DNA of 64,000 nt from Pseudomonadota bacterium (GCA_021819085.1 JAKASJ010000010.1:26276-90275), one strand, 5' to 3'. Shown: positions 38,445-48,582, counted from the first letter of the stretch. Program-made: numbers and translations. Notes: generated by a model from the sequence alone, not told the origin.

Positions 38445-41185
38445 TCCCGTCCCGGTCTTTCGGCGCTGGCTTCGAGTTGCTCGGGTATTACAGGCGGCTC
38501 GAGCAGAGGCAACGTGAAGGTGAACCGCGCACCACCCTGCCGTACGTTTTCGGCCCAAATCCGGCCGTGATGTGCCTGAACGATCGCTCTGCACAGCGCC
38601 AGCCCCAGACCAACGCCCGCCGTGGATGATTCCCGTTCCCCGCGGGTGAACTTGTCGAAAACAATCTCCAGCATGTCCACAGGAAGACCAGGCCCATTGT
38701 CTGCGACCGAAACCGCAATCTCGCCAACCCGGATCTGCGCAGTGATGCGGATCACTCTGCCCGAGGGGGTGTACTTCACGGCATTTTCGACGAGATTGTA
38801 TAGCACCCGTTCGATCAGCACACTGTCGACGAAAATCAGCGGAAGTGACGCATCCAGAGACACCTGGACATCGTGTCCGGCAATGGCCTTCCCGAGGACG
38901 CGCAATGCACCGCCCACGATCTCCTCGAGAACGTGCCACTGGCGGTTGAGGTGCACGCCTTCCGCCTGAAGCCGCGCCATGTCGAGCAGGTTGTTCACCA
39001 GGCTACTCATCCGCATCGCCTCGTCCGCAGCCGCCTGCGCCAGCTCCCGGCGGCTTTTTTCAGGCAGATCGGGCCCGGTAGCCAGCATGCTTGCCAGCCC
39101 CACGAGGGCGGTGAGCGGAGTGCGCAGATCGTGCGAAATTGCGCTGAGCAGCGAATTGCGCAGACGCTCCGACTCGATTTTCATCAACGCCTCCTGCGCC
39201 ACGCGCACGAAGTGCACGCGTTCAAGGGCAAGTGCGATCTGCGACGCGAACGTCTCCAGCAGCCGGTGCTGTTCGGGAACGAACACCAGGCGCGGGTTGC
39301 TGGGTGCGAGCGCCAGCACGCCGCGCGGACGGATCGGTGCTTTAAGCGGAAGGTAATAGACCGGGCTTGCCGACAGGGTGCTGGTACCACAGCCCGCGGG
39401 CTGCTGGTGATCGAAGACCCACTGCGCGATCGCGGTATCCAGGGCAGGCATCTTTTGCTCTGTGCCCCCGGTCACCGCCGGAAGAACAATCCGCTCGGAC
39501 AGGTCCGGGAGCAGCACCGCCGTTTCGGCCTGGAATACGCCGTGCAGATTGCGGTTGGCGATTTCCACGATCTGCTCCGTCTGGACCGCACCGCTGAGTT
39601 CGCGCGCCGCCTCATACAGCGAGCGAGCTCGCCGCTCGCGCAGCGTCGCGACGCGTGCCTGATAGCGCAGGTTATGGGTCAGGCTGCTAATGACAAGCGC
39701 GATGGACAGCATGACCACGAAAGTGACCAGGTACTGTGCGTCCGAAACCGAAAAGGACAGTCTCGGCGGAACCAGGAAGAAATCGAAGCTCAGCACCGAC
39801 AGCACCGCGCTCAGGATCGCCGGTCCCCGTCCGAAACGGAACGCGACCAGCATCACAGTCAGCAGATAGAGCATGGCGATGTTCGTGGCAGAAAGATACT
39901 GCGCCAGCGGCATCGCCACAACGGTCGTGACCACACAGGCGACCGCGGCCGCAATGTAGCCGTGGTTCTTCCGGCGCTTCTTTTCTCCCGCAATGAGGCT
40001 GTACGCGTCCGAATATCCCTCTTCGGCAGGAGGCGCCTTGCCATCCCGTTCGTAGCCGACGACATAGACGTCGGCATCGCGCGCCATCAGCGACAGCCGC
40101 TCCGCGAGGGGGATCGAGAGGCGCCGCAGCCACGCCGGCCGCGATGTCCTGCCGATAACCAGCTTGGACACATTGCGGCTGCGGGCGTAGCTGAGCAGCG
40201 TGGCGGCGACGTCTGCGCCCCCCATGGTGATCGTCTCGGCCCCGAGTTCGCGCGCCAGGCCGAGGGTCTTGAGAATACGGTCGCGCGCCGCGCTCGGGAG
40301 GCGCTGCAGGCGCGGCGTCTCGACGTAGATGGCAATCCAGTCTGCACGCAGATTCCCGGCAAGCCGCGCCGCTCCGCGCACCAGTTTCTCGCCGTCGGCT
40401 CCGGGACCGATGCACACCAGCAGGCGCTCCTTCGCTTGCCACACGCTGCGGATCGACTTGTCCTCGCGGTACTCGCGCATCTGAGCGTCCACCCGATCGG
40501 CAGTGCGACGCAGCGCCAGCTCGCGCAAGGCGATGAGATTGCCCTTTCGGAAGAAGTTCCGTGTCGCCTGTTCCACCTGATCCGGAACATAGACTTTCCC
40601 GTCCTTGAGACGCTGCAGCAGCTCGTCCGGCGGCAGATCGACCACCGTCACCTCGTCGGCGCGATCGAACACACTGTCGGGGATCGTTTCCCACACGCGC
40701 ACCCCGGTGATCTGGCCGACGACATCGTTCAGCGTCTCAAGGTGCTGGACATTGAGCGTTGTGTAGACATCGATACCCGCGGCACGAAGCTCCTCGACGT
40801 CCTGCCAGCGCTTGGCATGACGGCTGCCGGGGATGTTCGAATGGGCAAGCTCGTCAACGATGACGACCGCAGGTTTGCGCGCCAGTGCCCCGTCCAGGTC
40901 GAATTCCGCGAGCTCCCGCCCGCGATATCCCAGTATTCGCGGCGGCAGGATTTCAATATCCCGCAGGAGTTCCGCAGTTTCCGCCCGCCCGTGCGTTTCA
41001 ACAAGGCCGATCACCAGGTCCCTGCCCTGCATTCTGAGAGCCTGGGCCGCGGACAGCATTGCATAGGTCTTGCCGACACCTGCGCAGGCGCCAAAAAAGA
41101 TCTTGAGCCGGCCGCGCGTCCTCTGCGCTTCCTCCCGCTGCACACGATCGAGCAGGCGATCGGGATCGGGACGCTGCTCATTCAT
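38441..41185 (-). CDS. kdpD: KdpD sensor histidine kinase
   Basis: 914 residues from the chosen start (MNEQRPDPDRLLDRVQREE). In order: N-terminal KdpD domain with Walker A GACAGVGKT (32-40), a universal-stress-like domain (about 245-370), four closely spaced membrane helices (about 400-500), a GAF-like region, and the kinase core with phospho-His in SHDLRTPLTAL (about 685), NLVENAVKYTPSG and the G-boxes ADNGPGLP and GVGLGLALC. It senses K+ and turgor at the inner membrane and phosphorylates KdpE. Starts at 41197 or 41206 are also possible. It is separated from kdpC by 450 bases, so it may have its own promoter. Confidence 0.95.
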   Translation of the reverse strand: MNEQRPDPDRLLDRVQREEAQRTRGRLKIFFGACAGVGKTYAMLSAAQALRMQGRDLVIGLVETHGRAETAELLRDIEILPPRILGYRGRELAEFDLDGALARKPAVVIVDELAHSNIPGSRHAKRWQDVEELRAAGIDVYTTLNVQHLETLNDVVGQITGVRVWETIPDSVFDRADEVTVVDLPPDELLQRLKDGKVYVPDQVEQATRNFFRKGNLIALRELALRRTADRVDAQMREYREDKSIRSVWQAKERLLVCIGPGADGEKLVRGAARLAGNLRADWIAIYVETPRLQRLPSAARDRILKTLGLARELGAETITMGGADVAATLLSYARSRNVSKLVIGRTSRPAWLRRLSIPLAERLSLMARDADVYVVGYERDGKAPPAEEGYSDAYSLIAGEKKRRKNHGYIAAAVACVVTTVVAMPLAQYLSATNIAMLYLLTVMLVAFRFGRGPAILSAVLSVLSFDFFLVPPRLSFSVSDAQYLVTFVVMLSIALVISSLTHNLRYQARVATLRERRARSLYEAARELSGAVQTEQIVEIANRNLHGVFQAETAVLLPDLSERIVLPAVTGGTEQKMPALDTAIAQWVFDHQQPAGCGTSTLSASPVYYLPLKAPIRPRGVLALAPSNPRLVFVPEQHRLLETFASQIALALERVHFVRVAQEALMKIESERLRNSLLSAISHDLRTPLTALVGLASMLATGPDLPEKSRRELAQAAADEAMRMSSLVNNLLDMARLQAEGVHLNRQWHVLEEIVGGALRVLGKAIAGHDVQVSLDASLPLIFVDSVLIERVLYNLVENAVKYTPSGRVIRITAQIRVGEIAVSVADNGPGLPVDMLEIVFDKFTRGERESSTAGVGLGLALCRAIVQAHHGRIWAENVRQGGARFTFTLPLLEPPVIPEQLEASAERPGRE

Positions 41186-41638
41186 GGGAACGTCCATTGC
41201 CAGCATCCGGCGGTTCATGGCGTATAGACGTGCAGGAGCTGCGGCGGCAGGAAAACGTGAATCGACAGCTGATGCGGCCGCTAGGCAATCCCCCCCAGCG
41301 ACGGGTCCTGCCTGCTTCGTCGGGCAAAGGCCGGGCGCTGAAAGCGATCCGTGACGCGGTGATCCGGACACGGATCCGGCCTCGGCCACCAACGGCCCCG
41401 GGCGGAGCAGACCGGTCTGTCTCCTGCAGGCGCGCAGCGGCAATATCCGTTCCGGTCAGCGGGGACCTGGTCATTCGAGACTCAATCAACCGTCTTCCTC
41501 GTCGCGGCACCGCCCCGCCAGGCATGCTCGGCGCGGCCGGTGATACACCTATGCCCAGTGCATTAAATTTACGCCGGAAAATCCGAAAAATCCCGCATAG
41601 CCGGCCCTCGACCGCAGAGTGTGCGGCCCGCCGGCTGC
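41186..41638. other. Gap between kdpC and kdpD
   Basis: About 450 bases without a supported gene inside the otherwise compact kdp string. In E. coli kdpC and kdpD overlap. The gap could carry a kdpDE promoter; a lower-G+C patch with TTAAATTTAC at about 41563-41573 is the most promoter-like spot. Confidence 0.4.
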
Positions 41639-42211
41639 TCAATGCACTGCATCCAGCGCCAGGTTCAGTTCCAGAACGTTCACCCGCGGTTCGCCGAGGA
41701 CCCCGAATTGCCGCCCGGTGATATGCCCGGAAATCAGCCTGCGGACACGCGCCAGGCTCAGATGCCGCGCCCGCGCCACGCGGGGCGCCTGATAATAGGC
41801 CGCAGCAGGGCTGATGTCCGGATCGAGCCCGCTCCCCGAGGAGGTCGCCAGATCGACGGGCACCGGAGCGGAGTTGCCCGGATCCGCCTCACGCAATGCC
41901 TTGATGCGCCCCTCCACTTCCGCAAAAAGTGCCGGATTCGTCGGCCCCAGGTTCGAACCAGACGAGTTAGCGGCATTATAGGGATAGGGTGCGGTCGCCG
42001 ACAGCCTGCCCCAGAAGTACTTCGGGTTGCTGAAGGGCTGGCCGATCAGTCTCGATCCCACTGGCTTCCCTCCCCTGAGGATCAGGCTGCCGTTGGCCTG
42101 CTGCGGAAAAAACGCCTGCGCCAGGCCGGCGACCAGGGCCGGATAGGCCAGACCGGTAACAATGGTGAAGAATACGAGCATGGCAATTGCGGATTTCACA
42201 TGATTCCACAT
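41639..42211 (-). CDS. kdpC: KdpC subunit of the potassium P-type ATPase
   Basis: 190 residues. One N-terminal membrane helix (about 8-30) is followed by a periplasmic domain with the family motifs [28 protein letters not shown] and [23 protein letters not shown]. KdpC stabilises the complex and helps high-affinity K+ binding. It follows kdpB by 15 bases. Confidence 0.95.
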   Translation of the reverse strand: MWNHVKSAIAMLVFFTIVTGLAYPALVAGLAQAFFPQQANGSLILRGGKPVGSRLIGQPFSNPKYFWGRLSATAPYPYNAANSSGSNLGPTNPALFAEVEGRIKALREADPGNSAPVPVDLATSSGSGLDPDISPAAAYYQAPRVARARHLSLARVRRLISGHITGRQFGVLGEPRVNVLELNLALDAVH

Positions 42212-42226
42212 CGACGCTCTCCTCCG

Positions 42227-44314
42227 TTATGCGAGCCCAAGATGGACCAGGATCATGTCGATCAGCTTGATTCCGATGAACGGGGCGATGACTCCACCGA
42301 CCCCGTAGATCAGCAGGTTTCTGCGCAGCAGGCGGGCGGCACCGACAGGGCGATAGCGCACGCCCCGGAGGGCTAGCGGAATCAGCGCGATAATAATCAG
42401 CGCATTGAAAATCACCGCGGAAAGGATCGCGCTGCGGGGCGTTGCCAGATGCATGATGTTGAGCGCATTGAGCTGTGGATAGGTCGTCGCGAACGCCGCC
42501 GGGATGATCGCGAAATATTTCGACACGTCGTTGGCGATCGAAAACGTCGTCAGGGCGCCGCGCGTGATGAGCAGCTGCTTGCCGGTCTCCACGATTTCGA
42601 TGAGCTTGGTCGGGTTGGAATCGAGATCCACCATGTTTCCGGCTTCCTTGGCGGCCTGCGTGCCCGTGTTCATGGCGACCGCGACATCCGCCTGTGCAAG
42701 GGCCGGCGCGTCGTTGGTGCCGTCCCCGGTCATGGCAACGAGCCGTCCTTGGGTCTGGTGCTCGCGGATGAGCCTGAGCTTGGCTTCCGGCGTGGCCTCA
42801 GCCAGGAAGTCATCCACCCCCGCCTCGGCGGCGATGGCGGCGGCGGTGAGCTTGTTGTCGCCGGTGATCATCACCGTCTTGATGCCCATGCGCCGTAGCT
42901 CGGCGAAGCGCTCCTTGATTCCGCCCTTGACGATGTCTTTGAGTTCGATGACACCCAGAATTTCGCTGTTGCTCGCAACCACGAGCGGAGTGCTCCCGCG
43001 GCGCGCCACGTCGTCCACCCGCGTACCGACATCAGGCGGGTAACTCCCTCCTCTTTCTTCCACCCAGGTGCGCATGGCGTCAGCGGCGCCCTTGCGGATC
43101 TGGCGGCCATCGAGGTCCACACCGCTCATGCGCGTCTTGGCGCTGAAATGCACGAACGTGGCACCCAGCCCGTGCACATCCCGCTCGCGCAAGCCAAACC
43201 TGTTCTTGGCCAGCACGACAATGCTCCGCCCTTCCGGGGTTTCGTCGGTCAGGGAAGCCAGCTGTGCGGCGTCCGCCAGGTCGCGCTCGGCCACGCCACC
43301 GCACGGAAGAAATGCAGTCGCCTGGCGGTTTCCGAGGGTGATCGTGCCGGTCTTGTCGAGCAGCAGCGTGTCCACATCCCCGGCCGCTTCAACCGCCCGC
43401 CCCGAGGTGGCAATCACGTTCGCACGCAGCATCCGCCCTATGCCGGCCAGACCGATGGCCGAGAGCAGCCCCCCTATCGTCGTCGGAATCAGACAGACGA
43501 GCAGCGCTACGAGCACAGTTATGGTGACGGGACTGCCGGCCTTCGCTACCTCTACGCTGTAGAGGGAAAACGGCAGCAGCGTCGCGGTGGTCTTGAGAAA
43601 GATGAGCGTGAAGCCGACAAGCAGGATCAGCAGCGCGATCTCGTTCGGCGTCTTCTGGCGCCGGGCACCCTCGACCATCGCGATCATGCGATCGAGAAAG
43701 GCGTTCCCGGGATCCGAAGTGACACGTACCACCAGCCAGTCGGACAGCACCTGCGTGCCTCCGGTCACCGAAGAGAAGTCGCCGCCCGACTCGCGGATCA
43801 CCGGCGCTGATTCGCCCGTAATCGCGCTTTCGTTCACGGAGGCCACCCCTTCCACAATCTCTCCGTCCGCGGGAATCATGTCCCCGGCCTCGACCAGAAA
43901 GACGTCGCCCCTGCGAAGCTGCACCGAGCTGACCGGCGTGGCTACCGCCCCGTGTCTGGGTTCGGTCAGCTTTTTGGCCATGACGTCGCGCTTGACGCCG
44001 CGCAGCGCCGCGGCCTGAGCCTTGCTGCGGCCCTCAGCGACGGCCTCCGCAAAATTCGCGAACAGCACCGTGAACCACAGCCACAGCGAAATCGCCAGAA
44101 TGAAGCCGGCCGGCGCCTCACCATGGCCGACCAGGGCCTGCACCCATAGCATGGTCGTCAGGATGCTCCCGAGGTAAACGACGAACATCACCGGGTTTCT
44201 CCACTGAAACTGCGGCAGCAGCTTCCTGACGGCATCTATCACAGCCTGCCGGAATATGTCTCCGGTCACCAGCGGCCGGCGCTGCGAAGTACTCGCCGTG
44301 GCATGCGTGCTCAT
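42227..44314 (-). CDS. kdpB: KdpB, ATPase subunit of the potassium pump
   Basis: 695 residues, full length. The P-type ATPase motifs are in place: TGES (166-169), the phosphorylated Asp320 in DKTGTIT, the KGA nucleotide-binding region, and [20 protein letters not shown]. It drives K+ uptake through KdpA at the cost of ATP. The start at 44314 is set by AGGAGA just upstream; an in-frame extension of 16 codons overlaps kdpA. Neighbours kdpA and kdpC are on both sides. Confidence 0.98.
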   Translation of the reverse strand: MSTHATASTSQRRPLVTGDIFRQAVIDAVRKLLPQFQWRNPVMFVVYLGSILTTMLWVQALVGHGEAPAGFILAISLWLWFTVLFANFAEAVAEGRSKAQAAALRGVKRDVMAKKLTEPRHGAVATPVSSVQLRRGDVFLVEAGDMIPADGEIVEGVASVNESAITGESAPVIRESGGDFSSVTGGTQVLSDWLVVRVTSDPGNAFLDRMIAMVEGARRQKTPNEIALLILLVGFTLIFLKTTATLLPFSLYSVEVAKAGSPVTITVLVALLVCLIPTTIGGLLSAIGLAGIGRMLRANVIATSGRAVEAAGDVDTLLLDKTGTITLGNRQATAFLPCGGVAERDLADAAQLASLTDETPEGRSIVVLAKNRFGLRERDVHGLGATFVHFSAKTRMSGVDLDGRQIRKGAADAMRTWVEERGGSYPPDVGTRVDDVARRGSTPLVVASNSEILGVIELKDIVKGGIKERFAELRRMGIKTVMITGDNKLTAAAIAAEAGVDDFLAEATPEAKLRLIREHQTQGRLVAMTGDGTNDAPALAQADVAVAMNTGTQAAKEAGNMVDLDSNPTKLIEIVETGKQLLITRGALTTFSIANDVSKYFAIIPAAFATTYPQLNALNIMHLATPRSAILSAVIFNALIIIALIPLALRGVRYRPVGAARLLRRNLLIYGVGGVIAPFIGIKLIDMILVHLGLA

Positions 44315-44348
44315 GCTGAAAGTCTCCTGGCATTCATCCGATGCCGCC

Positions 44349-46157
44349 CTAATGGCCGGCAATCATCGACAGATACTCGGCGATCGGTCCGAGCGCAAGC
44401 ACCGGGAAAAAGGCGAGCGCGCCCACGATCACCACAGTCCCGATCAGCAGAACGACGAACAGCGGCGTGTGTGTGGGAAGCGTGCCGGCGCTTACCGGGA
44501 TCTTCTTCTTTGCAGCCAGAGCCCCGGCAATCGCGAGCACCGGCACGATCAGCCAGTAGCGGCCGAAGAGCATGACCACACCGAGTGCCGTGTTGTAAAA
44601 CGGCGTGTTGGCCGAAATTCCGGCGAAGGCGCTGCCGTTGTTGGCGGCCGCCGAGGAAAACGCATACAGGATCTCCGCGAAGCCGTGCGCACCGGGGTTT
44701 GAGACTCCGGACCGTCCGGCCGCGGTCATCACGGCTATCGCGGTTCCCACCAGCACGAGCAGCGGGGGGATGAGGATCACGATCGCCGCCATCTTCATCT
44801 CGAACGCCTGAATCTTCTTGCCGAGATACTCCGGCGTGCGTCCGATCATCAGTCCGGCGACAAACACCGCGATGAGCGCGAATATGAGCATGCCATAGAG
44901 GCCCGAACCGACCCCGCCAAATACGATCTCGCCGAGCTGCATCTCCCACATCGGCACCATGCCGCCGAGTGGCGTGAAGGAATCGTGCATCGAGTTCACC
45001 GAACCGTTGGAGGTGGCGGTGGTCACTGTGGCCCAGAGCGCCGAGTTGACGACGCCGAAGCGCGTCTCCTTGCCCTCCATGTTGCCACCGGACTGCAGCG
45101 TGCTCGCCGTCTGATCGACACCGAGTCTGGCCAGGAGCGGATTGCCGGCCTGCTCGTAATGCTCGACCGGCGCGAGCAACGCCACGAGCATGATGCCCAT
45201 CGCGGCGAAAATCGCCCAGCCCTGGCGCCGGTCGTCGATCATGTGCCCGAACGTGTAGCACAGCGCGGCAGGAATCAGAACAAGGGCGAGCATCTCCAGG
45301 AAATCGGAGAACGGCGTCGGATTCTCGAATGGATGGGCGGAATTGGCATTGAAGAATCCGCCGCCGTTGGTTCCAAGCTGCTTGATCGCAATCTGCGAGG
45401 CGGCCGGCCCCACCGCGATCAGCTGATCCTTCCGGATTGTCTTTTCCATCACCGGATTGCCACGGGCGTCCTTGGCCGGCCGGCCGGCGGCATCGAGCCT
45501 GGGCGTATCGTACTTCTGGGATTGCAGGAGCGGCACCGTCTTGTAGGCCGAAAAAGTCTGCACCACCCCCTGCCCCACGAGCAGCAGAGCGAGCACGAGC
45601 GACAGCGGCAGCAGGACATACAGGGTCCCGCGCGTGAGATCGACCCAGAAATTTCCGAGAGTCTCGACCGACTGGCGCGCGAATCCGCGGATAAGCGCAA
45701 TCAATACCGCCATGCCGCTCGCCGCCGACACGAAATTCTGCACGGTGAGCGCCGCCATCTGTGTCAGGTAGCTCATGGTCGTTTCGCCGCTGTATCCTTG
45801 CCAGTTGGTGTTGGTGGCGAAGCTCACCGCCGTATTGAACGATGAGTCTGGACTGACGGCCCCAAACCCCTGCGGATTGAGCGGCAGATCGGGCTGCAGC
45901 CGCTGCAGCGCATATACGGCCAGCGCGCCGAACAGGTTGAACACGAGCATGGCCAGCGCATACTGCGTCCAGCGCATCTCCTGCGCCGGATCCACCCCGC
46001 ACAGGCGGTAGAGCAGGTTTTCGCCAGGAGCCAGGAAGCGATTCACGAATGCCACACGGCCTTCGTACACGTTCGCCATGTAGGCGCCCAGGGGCTTTAC
46101 CAGCAAGAGCACCGCGCCCAGGAAGAGCGCGATCTGCAAATAGCCGTTCGCGGTCAT
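44349..46157 (-). CDS. kdpA: KdpA, potassium-binding channel-like subunit
   Basis: 602 residues with about ten membrane helices and four channel-like repeats. Selectivity loops visible include [50 protein letters not shown] and [16 protein letters not shown]. It binds K+ from the periplasm at micromolar levels and passes it to KdpB. Its ATG overlaps the kdpF stop (TGATG). Confidence 0.98.
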   Translation of the reverse strand: MTANGYLQIALFLGAVLLLVKPLGAYMANVYEGRVAFVNRFLAPGENLLYRLCGVDPAQEMRWTQYALAMLVFNLFGALAVYALQRLQPDLPLNPQGFGAVSPDSSFNTAVSFATNTNWQGYSGETTMSYLTQMAALTVQNFVSAASGMAVLIALIRGFARQSVETLGNFWVDLTRGTLYVLLPLSLVLALLLVGQGVVQTFSAYKTVPLLQSQKYDTPRLDAAGRPAKDARGNPVMEKTIRKDQLIAVGPAASQIAIKQLGTNGGGFFNANSAHPFENPTPFSDFLEMLALVLIPAALCYTFGHMIDDRRQGWAIFAAMGIMLVALLAPVEHYEQAGNPLLARLGVDQTASTLQSGGNMEGKETRFGVVNSALWATVTTATSNGSVNSMHDSFTPLGGMVPMWEMQLGEIVFGGVGSGLYGMLIFALIAVFVAGLMIGRTPEYLGKKIQAFEMKMAAIVILIPPLLVLVGTAIAVMTAAGRSGVSNPGAHGFAEILYAFSSAAANNGSAFAGISANTPFYNTALGVVMLFGRYWLIVPVLAIAGALAAKKKIPVSAGTLPTHTPLFVVLLIGTVVIVGALAFFPVLALGPIAEYLSMIAGH

Positions 46158-46246
46158 CAGAATTTCTCTGGAAAGAACAGCGCGACGACGAGATAGATGA
46201 ACACCGCGACGGCCAGAATCAGGCTGAGCAGATAGGTCCAGCTCAT
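46157..46246 (-). CDS. kdpF: KdpF, small stabilising peptide
   Basis: 29 residues, reading MSWTYLLSLILAVAVFIYLV and VALFFPEKF. A single membrane helix followed by FPE(K/R)F is the KdpF signature. KdpF acts as a lipid-like stabiliser of KdpABC. AGGAGG 5 bases upstream of the ATG fixes the start. It overlaps kdpA at TGATG and the preceding small ORF at ATGA. Confidence 0.93.
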   Translation of the reverse strand: MSWTYLLSLILAVAVFIYLVVALFFPEKF

Positions 46247-46341
46247 GAATTCCTCCTCAGAAGCCGGTCGAGAACATAGACGAGCCCGATGGTAGCGGCA
46301 AAAAACCCGATGATGAGCGCGATATAGACCATGTCTGGCAT
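46243..46341 (-). CDS. Small membrane peptide upstream of kdpF
   Basis: A 32-residue ORF: MPDMVYIALIIGFFAATIGL then VYVLDRLLRRNS. One membrane helix and a basic end. The kdpF ribosome binding site lies inside its last codons, and its stop overlaps the kdpF ATG (ATGA), which implies coupled translation. GGCGGAG lies upstream. Similar short peptides of unknown role sit before kdpF in other bacteria. It may be an extra Kdp subunit or a translational leader. Confidence 0.6.
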   Translation of the reverse strand: MPDMVYIALIIGFFAATIGLVYVLDRLLRRNS

Positions 46342-46377
46342 CGGCCGAACTCCGCCAAGGGAACTAACTTGGTGGCG

Positions 46378-46444
46378 ACTATAGGCTGAACGGAATCAAA
46401 AACCCATGGAGATTGCGGGGGCGGGTATTAAAAAATTGTAAAAA
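46378..46444 (-). promoter_or_regulatory. kdp promoter and KdpE-like operator
   Basis: On the minus strand, TATAGT (46383-46378) is a 5-of-6 -10 with no good -35, as expected for an activator-dependent promoter. Upstream, TTTTTACAATTTTTTAATAC followed by CCGC (46444-46421) resembles the T-tract plus CCCGCCC element bound by KdpE in E. coli (recalled as T-run, ACACCCCGCCCG). Its centre is about 60 bases from a start near 46371, close to the E. coli arrangement. The leader to the small ORF would be about 30 bases. Confidence 0.5.
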
Positions 46445-46478
46445 GCGCGCGGATACTCGCGCAGCAGCCGCTGCGCGC
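46440..46478 (-). terminator. Intrinsic terminator of the ATP-grasp gene
   Basis: After the stop at 46489 the minus strand folds CGCGCAG/CTGCGCG (46477-46458) and alternatively GCGCG/CGCGC around AGTATCC, directly followed by TTTTT (46444-46440). It ends transcription of the erpA-ATP-grasp unit before the kdp promoter; its T-tract is shared with the predicted KdpE site. Confidence 0.6.
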
Positions 46479-46488
46479 ACCTGCCGCC

Positions 46489-47784
46489 TTAGCCGGCGGC
46501 GAGCCCGGCGGCGGCACCTTTCCATAATGGCGCCACAACGATGTTGAGGCAGGCATGGGCAGCACGCAAAGCCGCTTCAGCCTCTGCCGGACCCGGGGCA
46601 TGCGCGAAGATAAAGCCGAGATAGCTCGAGCCCTCCGGAAGCGGGACCAGCTCATAGCCTTCACGCACATCGATCACAACGTCTTCAATGCCGGGCACGC
46701 GACCCGCCGCCAGCACGCCCTCCACGCGCCGCAGAATTCCGGCACGCGGAATCGGAATCATCAGCACCCCGGCACCTCTTTCCTGCATGCGGGGCTCCAC
46801 GACATCGCCCAGTGCATGCGCCAGCACAATCTGCTCCAGACTGTGGCCCGTGCCGAACCGCAGCAGCCGCCCGCAGAGTCCGCCGATGGTGCGTGCGGCG
46901 ACTTCCAGGATCCAGACGCCGTGCGCGTTGATGCGGCACTCCGCATGGATCGGGCCTTCGCGCAGTCCGTAGGCACGGCAGGCTTCGTCCAGTCTGCGCC
47001 ACAGCAGGGACTGCGAATCCGGGCCGAGACGAGTAGGGGTAATATAGTACGTCTCCTCGAAAAACGGACCATCGAGCGGGTCCGGCTTGTCGAAGATCGC
47101 GAGCACCTGCAGGCGTCCGTCCGTCAGCAGACCCTCGACCGCCACCTCGATGCCGGGTATGAACTGCTCGACCAGAATGTAGCGCCGCTCCTCCGCATCC
47201 CGGACCCCGGAGAGAATCCGGCTGATGCGTGCGACGGCCGCCAGCAGCGCATCGGAATCATCGGCGCGGATCACCCCGCGGCTGGCCGCCAGCGCGACGG
47301 GCTTGAGTACACATGGATAGTCGATATCGCAGATCTGAGGGGCAAGCGGAAGATCGAGATCAAGCCGCCGGTGCCGGGGAACAGCAACCCCGCGCTCCGC
47401 CAGGCGCACACGCGCCAGGTCCTTGCGTCGCGCCAAGCGCACGGCTTCCGGCGGATTGTGGCGCAGACCCAGGACAGAGCATGCGCGCGAGGCAAGCTCG
47501 GTGCTGGAGTCGTCGGTGCCGATGATCGCCGTGAACGGCCGGATCCGGGCTTCCGCGATGAGCGCATCCAGCGCTCCGCCCGGATCCTCGAAATCCACGC
47601 GCAGGCCACGCGCATAAGCACTCACCAGCGAATGCCTGCTCTCGGAGGCGATCAGCACCTCGGCGCCACGCGCCGCAGCGGCCTCGATGAACGGCGCGGT
47701 GCGGTAGCTGCCGTGCGGCGCGATCAGCAACAGCCGCCCGGCCGCAGCAGCGCTAGAATTTGCCGCCGCCGCCGCAACCGCCAC
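46489..47784 (-). CDS. ATP-grasp domain protein
   Basis: 431 residues. N-terminal Rossmann-like part (LLLIAPHGSYRTAPFIEAAA), central ATP-grasp lobe (DIDYPCVLKPVALAASRGVI, YILVEQFIPGIEVAVEGLL), and the Mg-ATP residues in GPIHAECRINAHGVWILEVA with ARTIGGLCGR. ATP-grasp enzymes join a carboxylate to an amine or thiol through an acyl phosphate; the acceptor is unknown (amino-acid ligase-like). The start is uncertain: a GTG at 47784 lies 32 bases inside erpA, and no good ribosome site is seen. It is probably cotranscribed with erpA and ends in a clear terminator. Confidence 0.85.
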   Translation of the reverse strand: MAVAAAAANSSAAAAGRLLLIAPHGSYRTAPFIEAAAARGAEVLIASESRHSLVSAYARGLRVDFEDPGGALDALIAEARIRPFTAIIGTDDSSTELASRACSVLGLRHNPPEAVRLARRKDLARVRLAERGVAVPRHRRLDLDLPLAPQICDIDYPCVLKPVALAASRGVIRADDSDALLAAVARISRILSGVRDAEERRYILVEQFIPGIEVAVEGLLTDGRLQVLAIFDKPDPLDGPFFEETYYITPTRLGPDSQSLLWRRLDEACRAYGLREGPIHAECRINAHGVWILEVAARTIGGLCGRLLRFGTGHSLEQIVLAHALGDVVEPRMQERGAGVLMIPIPRAGILRRVEGVLAAGRVPGIEDVVIDVREGYELVPLPEGSSYLGFIFAHAPGPAEAEAALRAAHACLNIVVAPLWKGAAAGLAAG

Positions 47785-48139
47785 AGGTGCCGGAACCGCC
47801 TACGCTCTGAAAGACGTTATTGAACACGAAACTCGGATTAAGCGTGTCAGTGCTGAAGTCGATCTCGCAGCCGCGCAGATAATTGAGCGCCACGGTGTCA
47901 ACCGCGAGCGTGAAACCGGGTCCGTTTATGACGCTATCATAGGGAGTGATCTGGTCGGTATAGGTCATCCCGTAGGTCATGCCTCCGCAGCCCCCGCCAC
48001 TCACGAACACGCGGATTGCCGCGATTTCACCGTCGGCCTGGCCCTGCAATTCCGCCAGCTTGGCCTGGGCGGCCGAGGTCAGATGCATGTCCCCGTCGCC
48101 AATCTGCTGCTGATAAACCGCATTCGCCGGTGTCGCCAT
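47753..48139 (-). CDS. erpA: A-type Fe-S cluster carrier (ErpA/IscA-like)
   Basis: 128 residues with the HesB/IscA fold: LTSAAQAKLAEL, then VFVSGGGCGGMTYGMTYTD, then the C-terminal cysteines. Canonical carriers end CGCGxSF; here the end is GTCGGCGGGGKF, a CxxC instead of CxC, with a Gly run. All three cluster cysteines are still present. It should receive [2Fe-2S] or [4Fe-4S] clusters and deliver them to targets such as isoprenoid enzymes or respiratory proteins. The start at 48139 follows GGGGG. The 31-residue N-terminal part is longer than in E. coli ErpA. Confidence 0.85.
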   Translation of the reverse strand: MATPANAVYQQQIGDGDMHLTSAAQAKLAELQGQADGEIAAIRVFVSGGGCGGMTYGMTYTDQITPYDSVINGPGFTLAVDTVALNYLRGCEIDFSTDTLNPSFVFNNVFQSVGGSGTCGGCGGGGKF

Positions 48140-48285
48140 AGAACCCCCAAGATATTTGTCAGATTGGACCCATTTTAGCTCAATCAGGGTGTCCCGGCGA
48201 CTGTCTCCCGCGCTGCGGTACAGGATACATTGCCCCGTCCAGGGTTTATAATGCGCTCTGACTGCAAACCAGGTGGCCCGGATCG

Positions 48286-48570
48286 ATGCCAAGAACTGTC
48301 TTTTGCCAAGTACTCAAGCAGGAAGCGGAGGGCCTTGACCGCCCGCCGCATCCCGGTGCGCTCGGCGAACGCATTTATCAGAGCGTTTCGCGCGAGGGAT
48401 GGAACAAATGGCTCCAGCGCCTGGCCATCATCATCAATGAGAACCACCTCAGTACCGCCGATCCCGAAAGCATTTCGGTGATCGAGAAACACATGCTGGG
48501 CTTCCTGTTCGGCGAGGGCGATTTCGGCCGCTTGCCGCCGGGCTTTCGGCCACCGGGCGCGAAGAAGTAA
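48286..48570 (+). CDS. yggX: Fe(II) trafficking / oxidative damage protection protein YggX
   Basis: 94 residues. The N-terminus MPRTVFCQVLKQEAEGLDRP with the conserved Cys7, and REGWNKWLQRLAIIINENHL are diagnostic of YggX. It is a small cytoplasmic protein that limits iron-dependent oxidative damage to Fe-S clusters. It is divergent to erpA, joining two Fe-S related genes at one intergenic region, and convergent with acpS 12 bases away. Confidence 0.95.
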   Translation: MPRTVFCQVLKQEAEGLDRPPHPGALGERIYQSVSREGWNKWLQRLAIIINENHLSTADPESISVIEKHMLGFLFGEGDFGRLPPGFRPPGAKK

Positions 48571-48582
48571 CACCGCCCGTCT

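Noticed and set aside
38873..41227. 784-codon open frame on the plus strand opposite kdpD
   Set aside because: It is the antisense shadow of a G+C-rich kinase gene. No domain, and KdpD motifs on the other strand are complete.
44311..46002. 563-codon minus-strand frame in kdpA
   Set aside because: An alternative frame of kdpA on the same strand, Arg/Ala-rich with no homology pattern.
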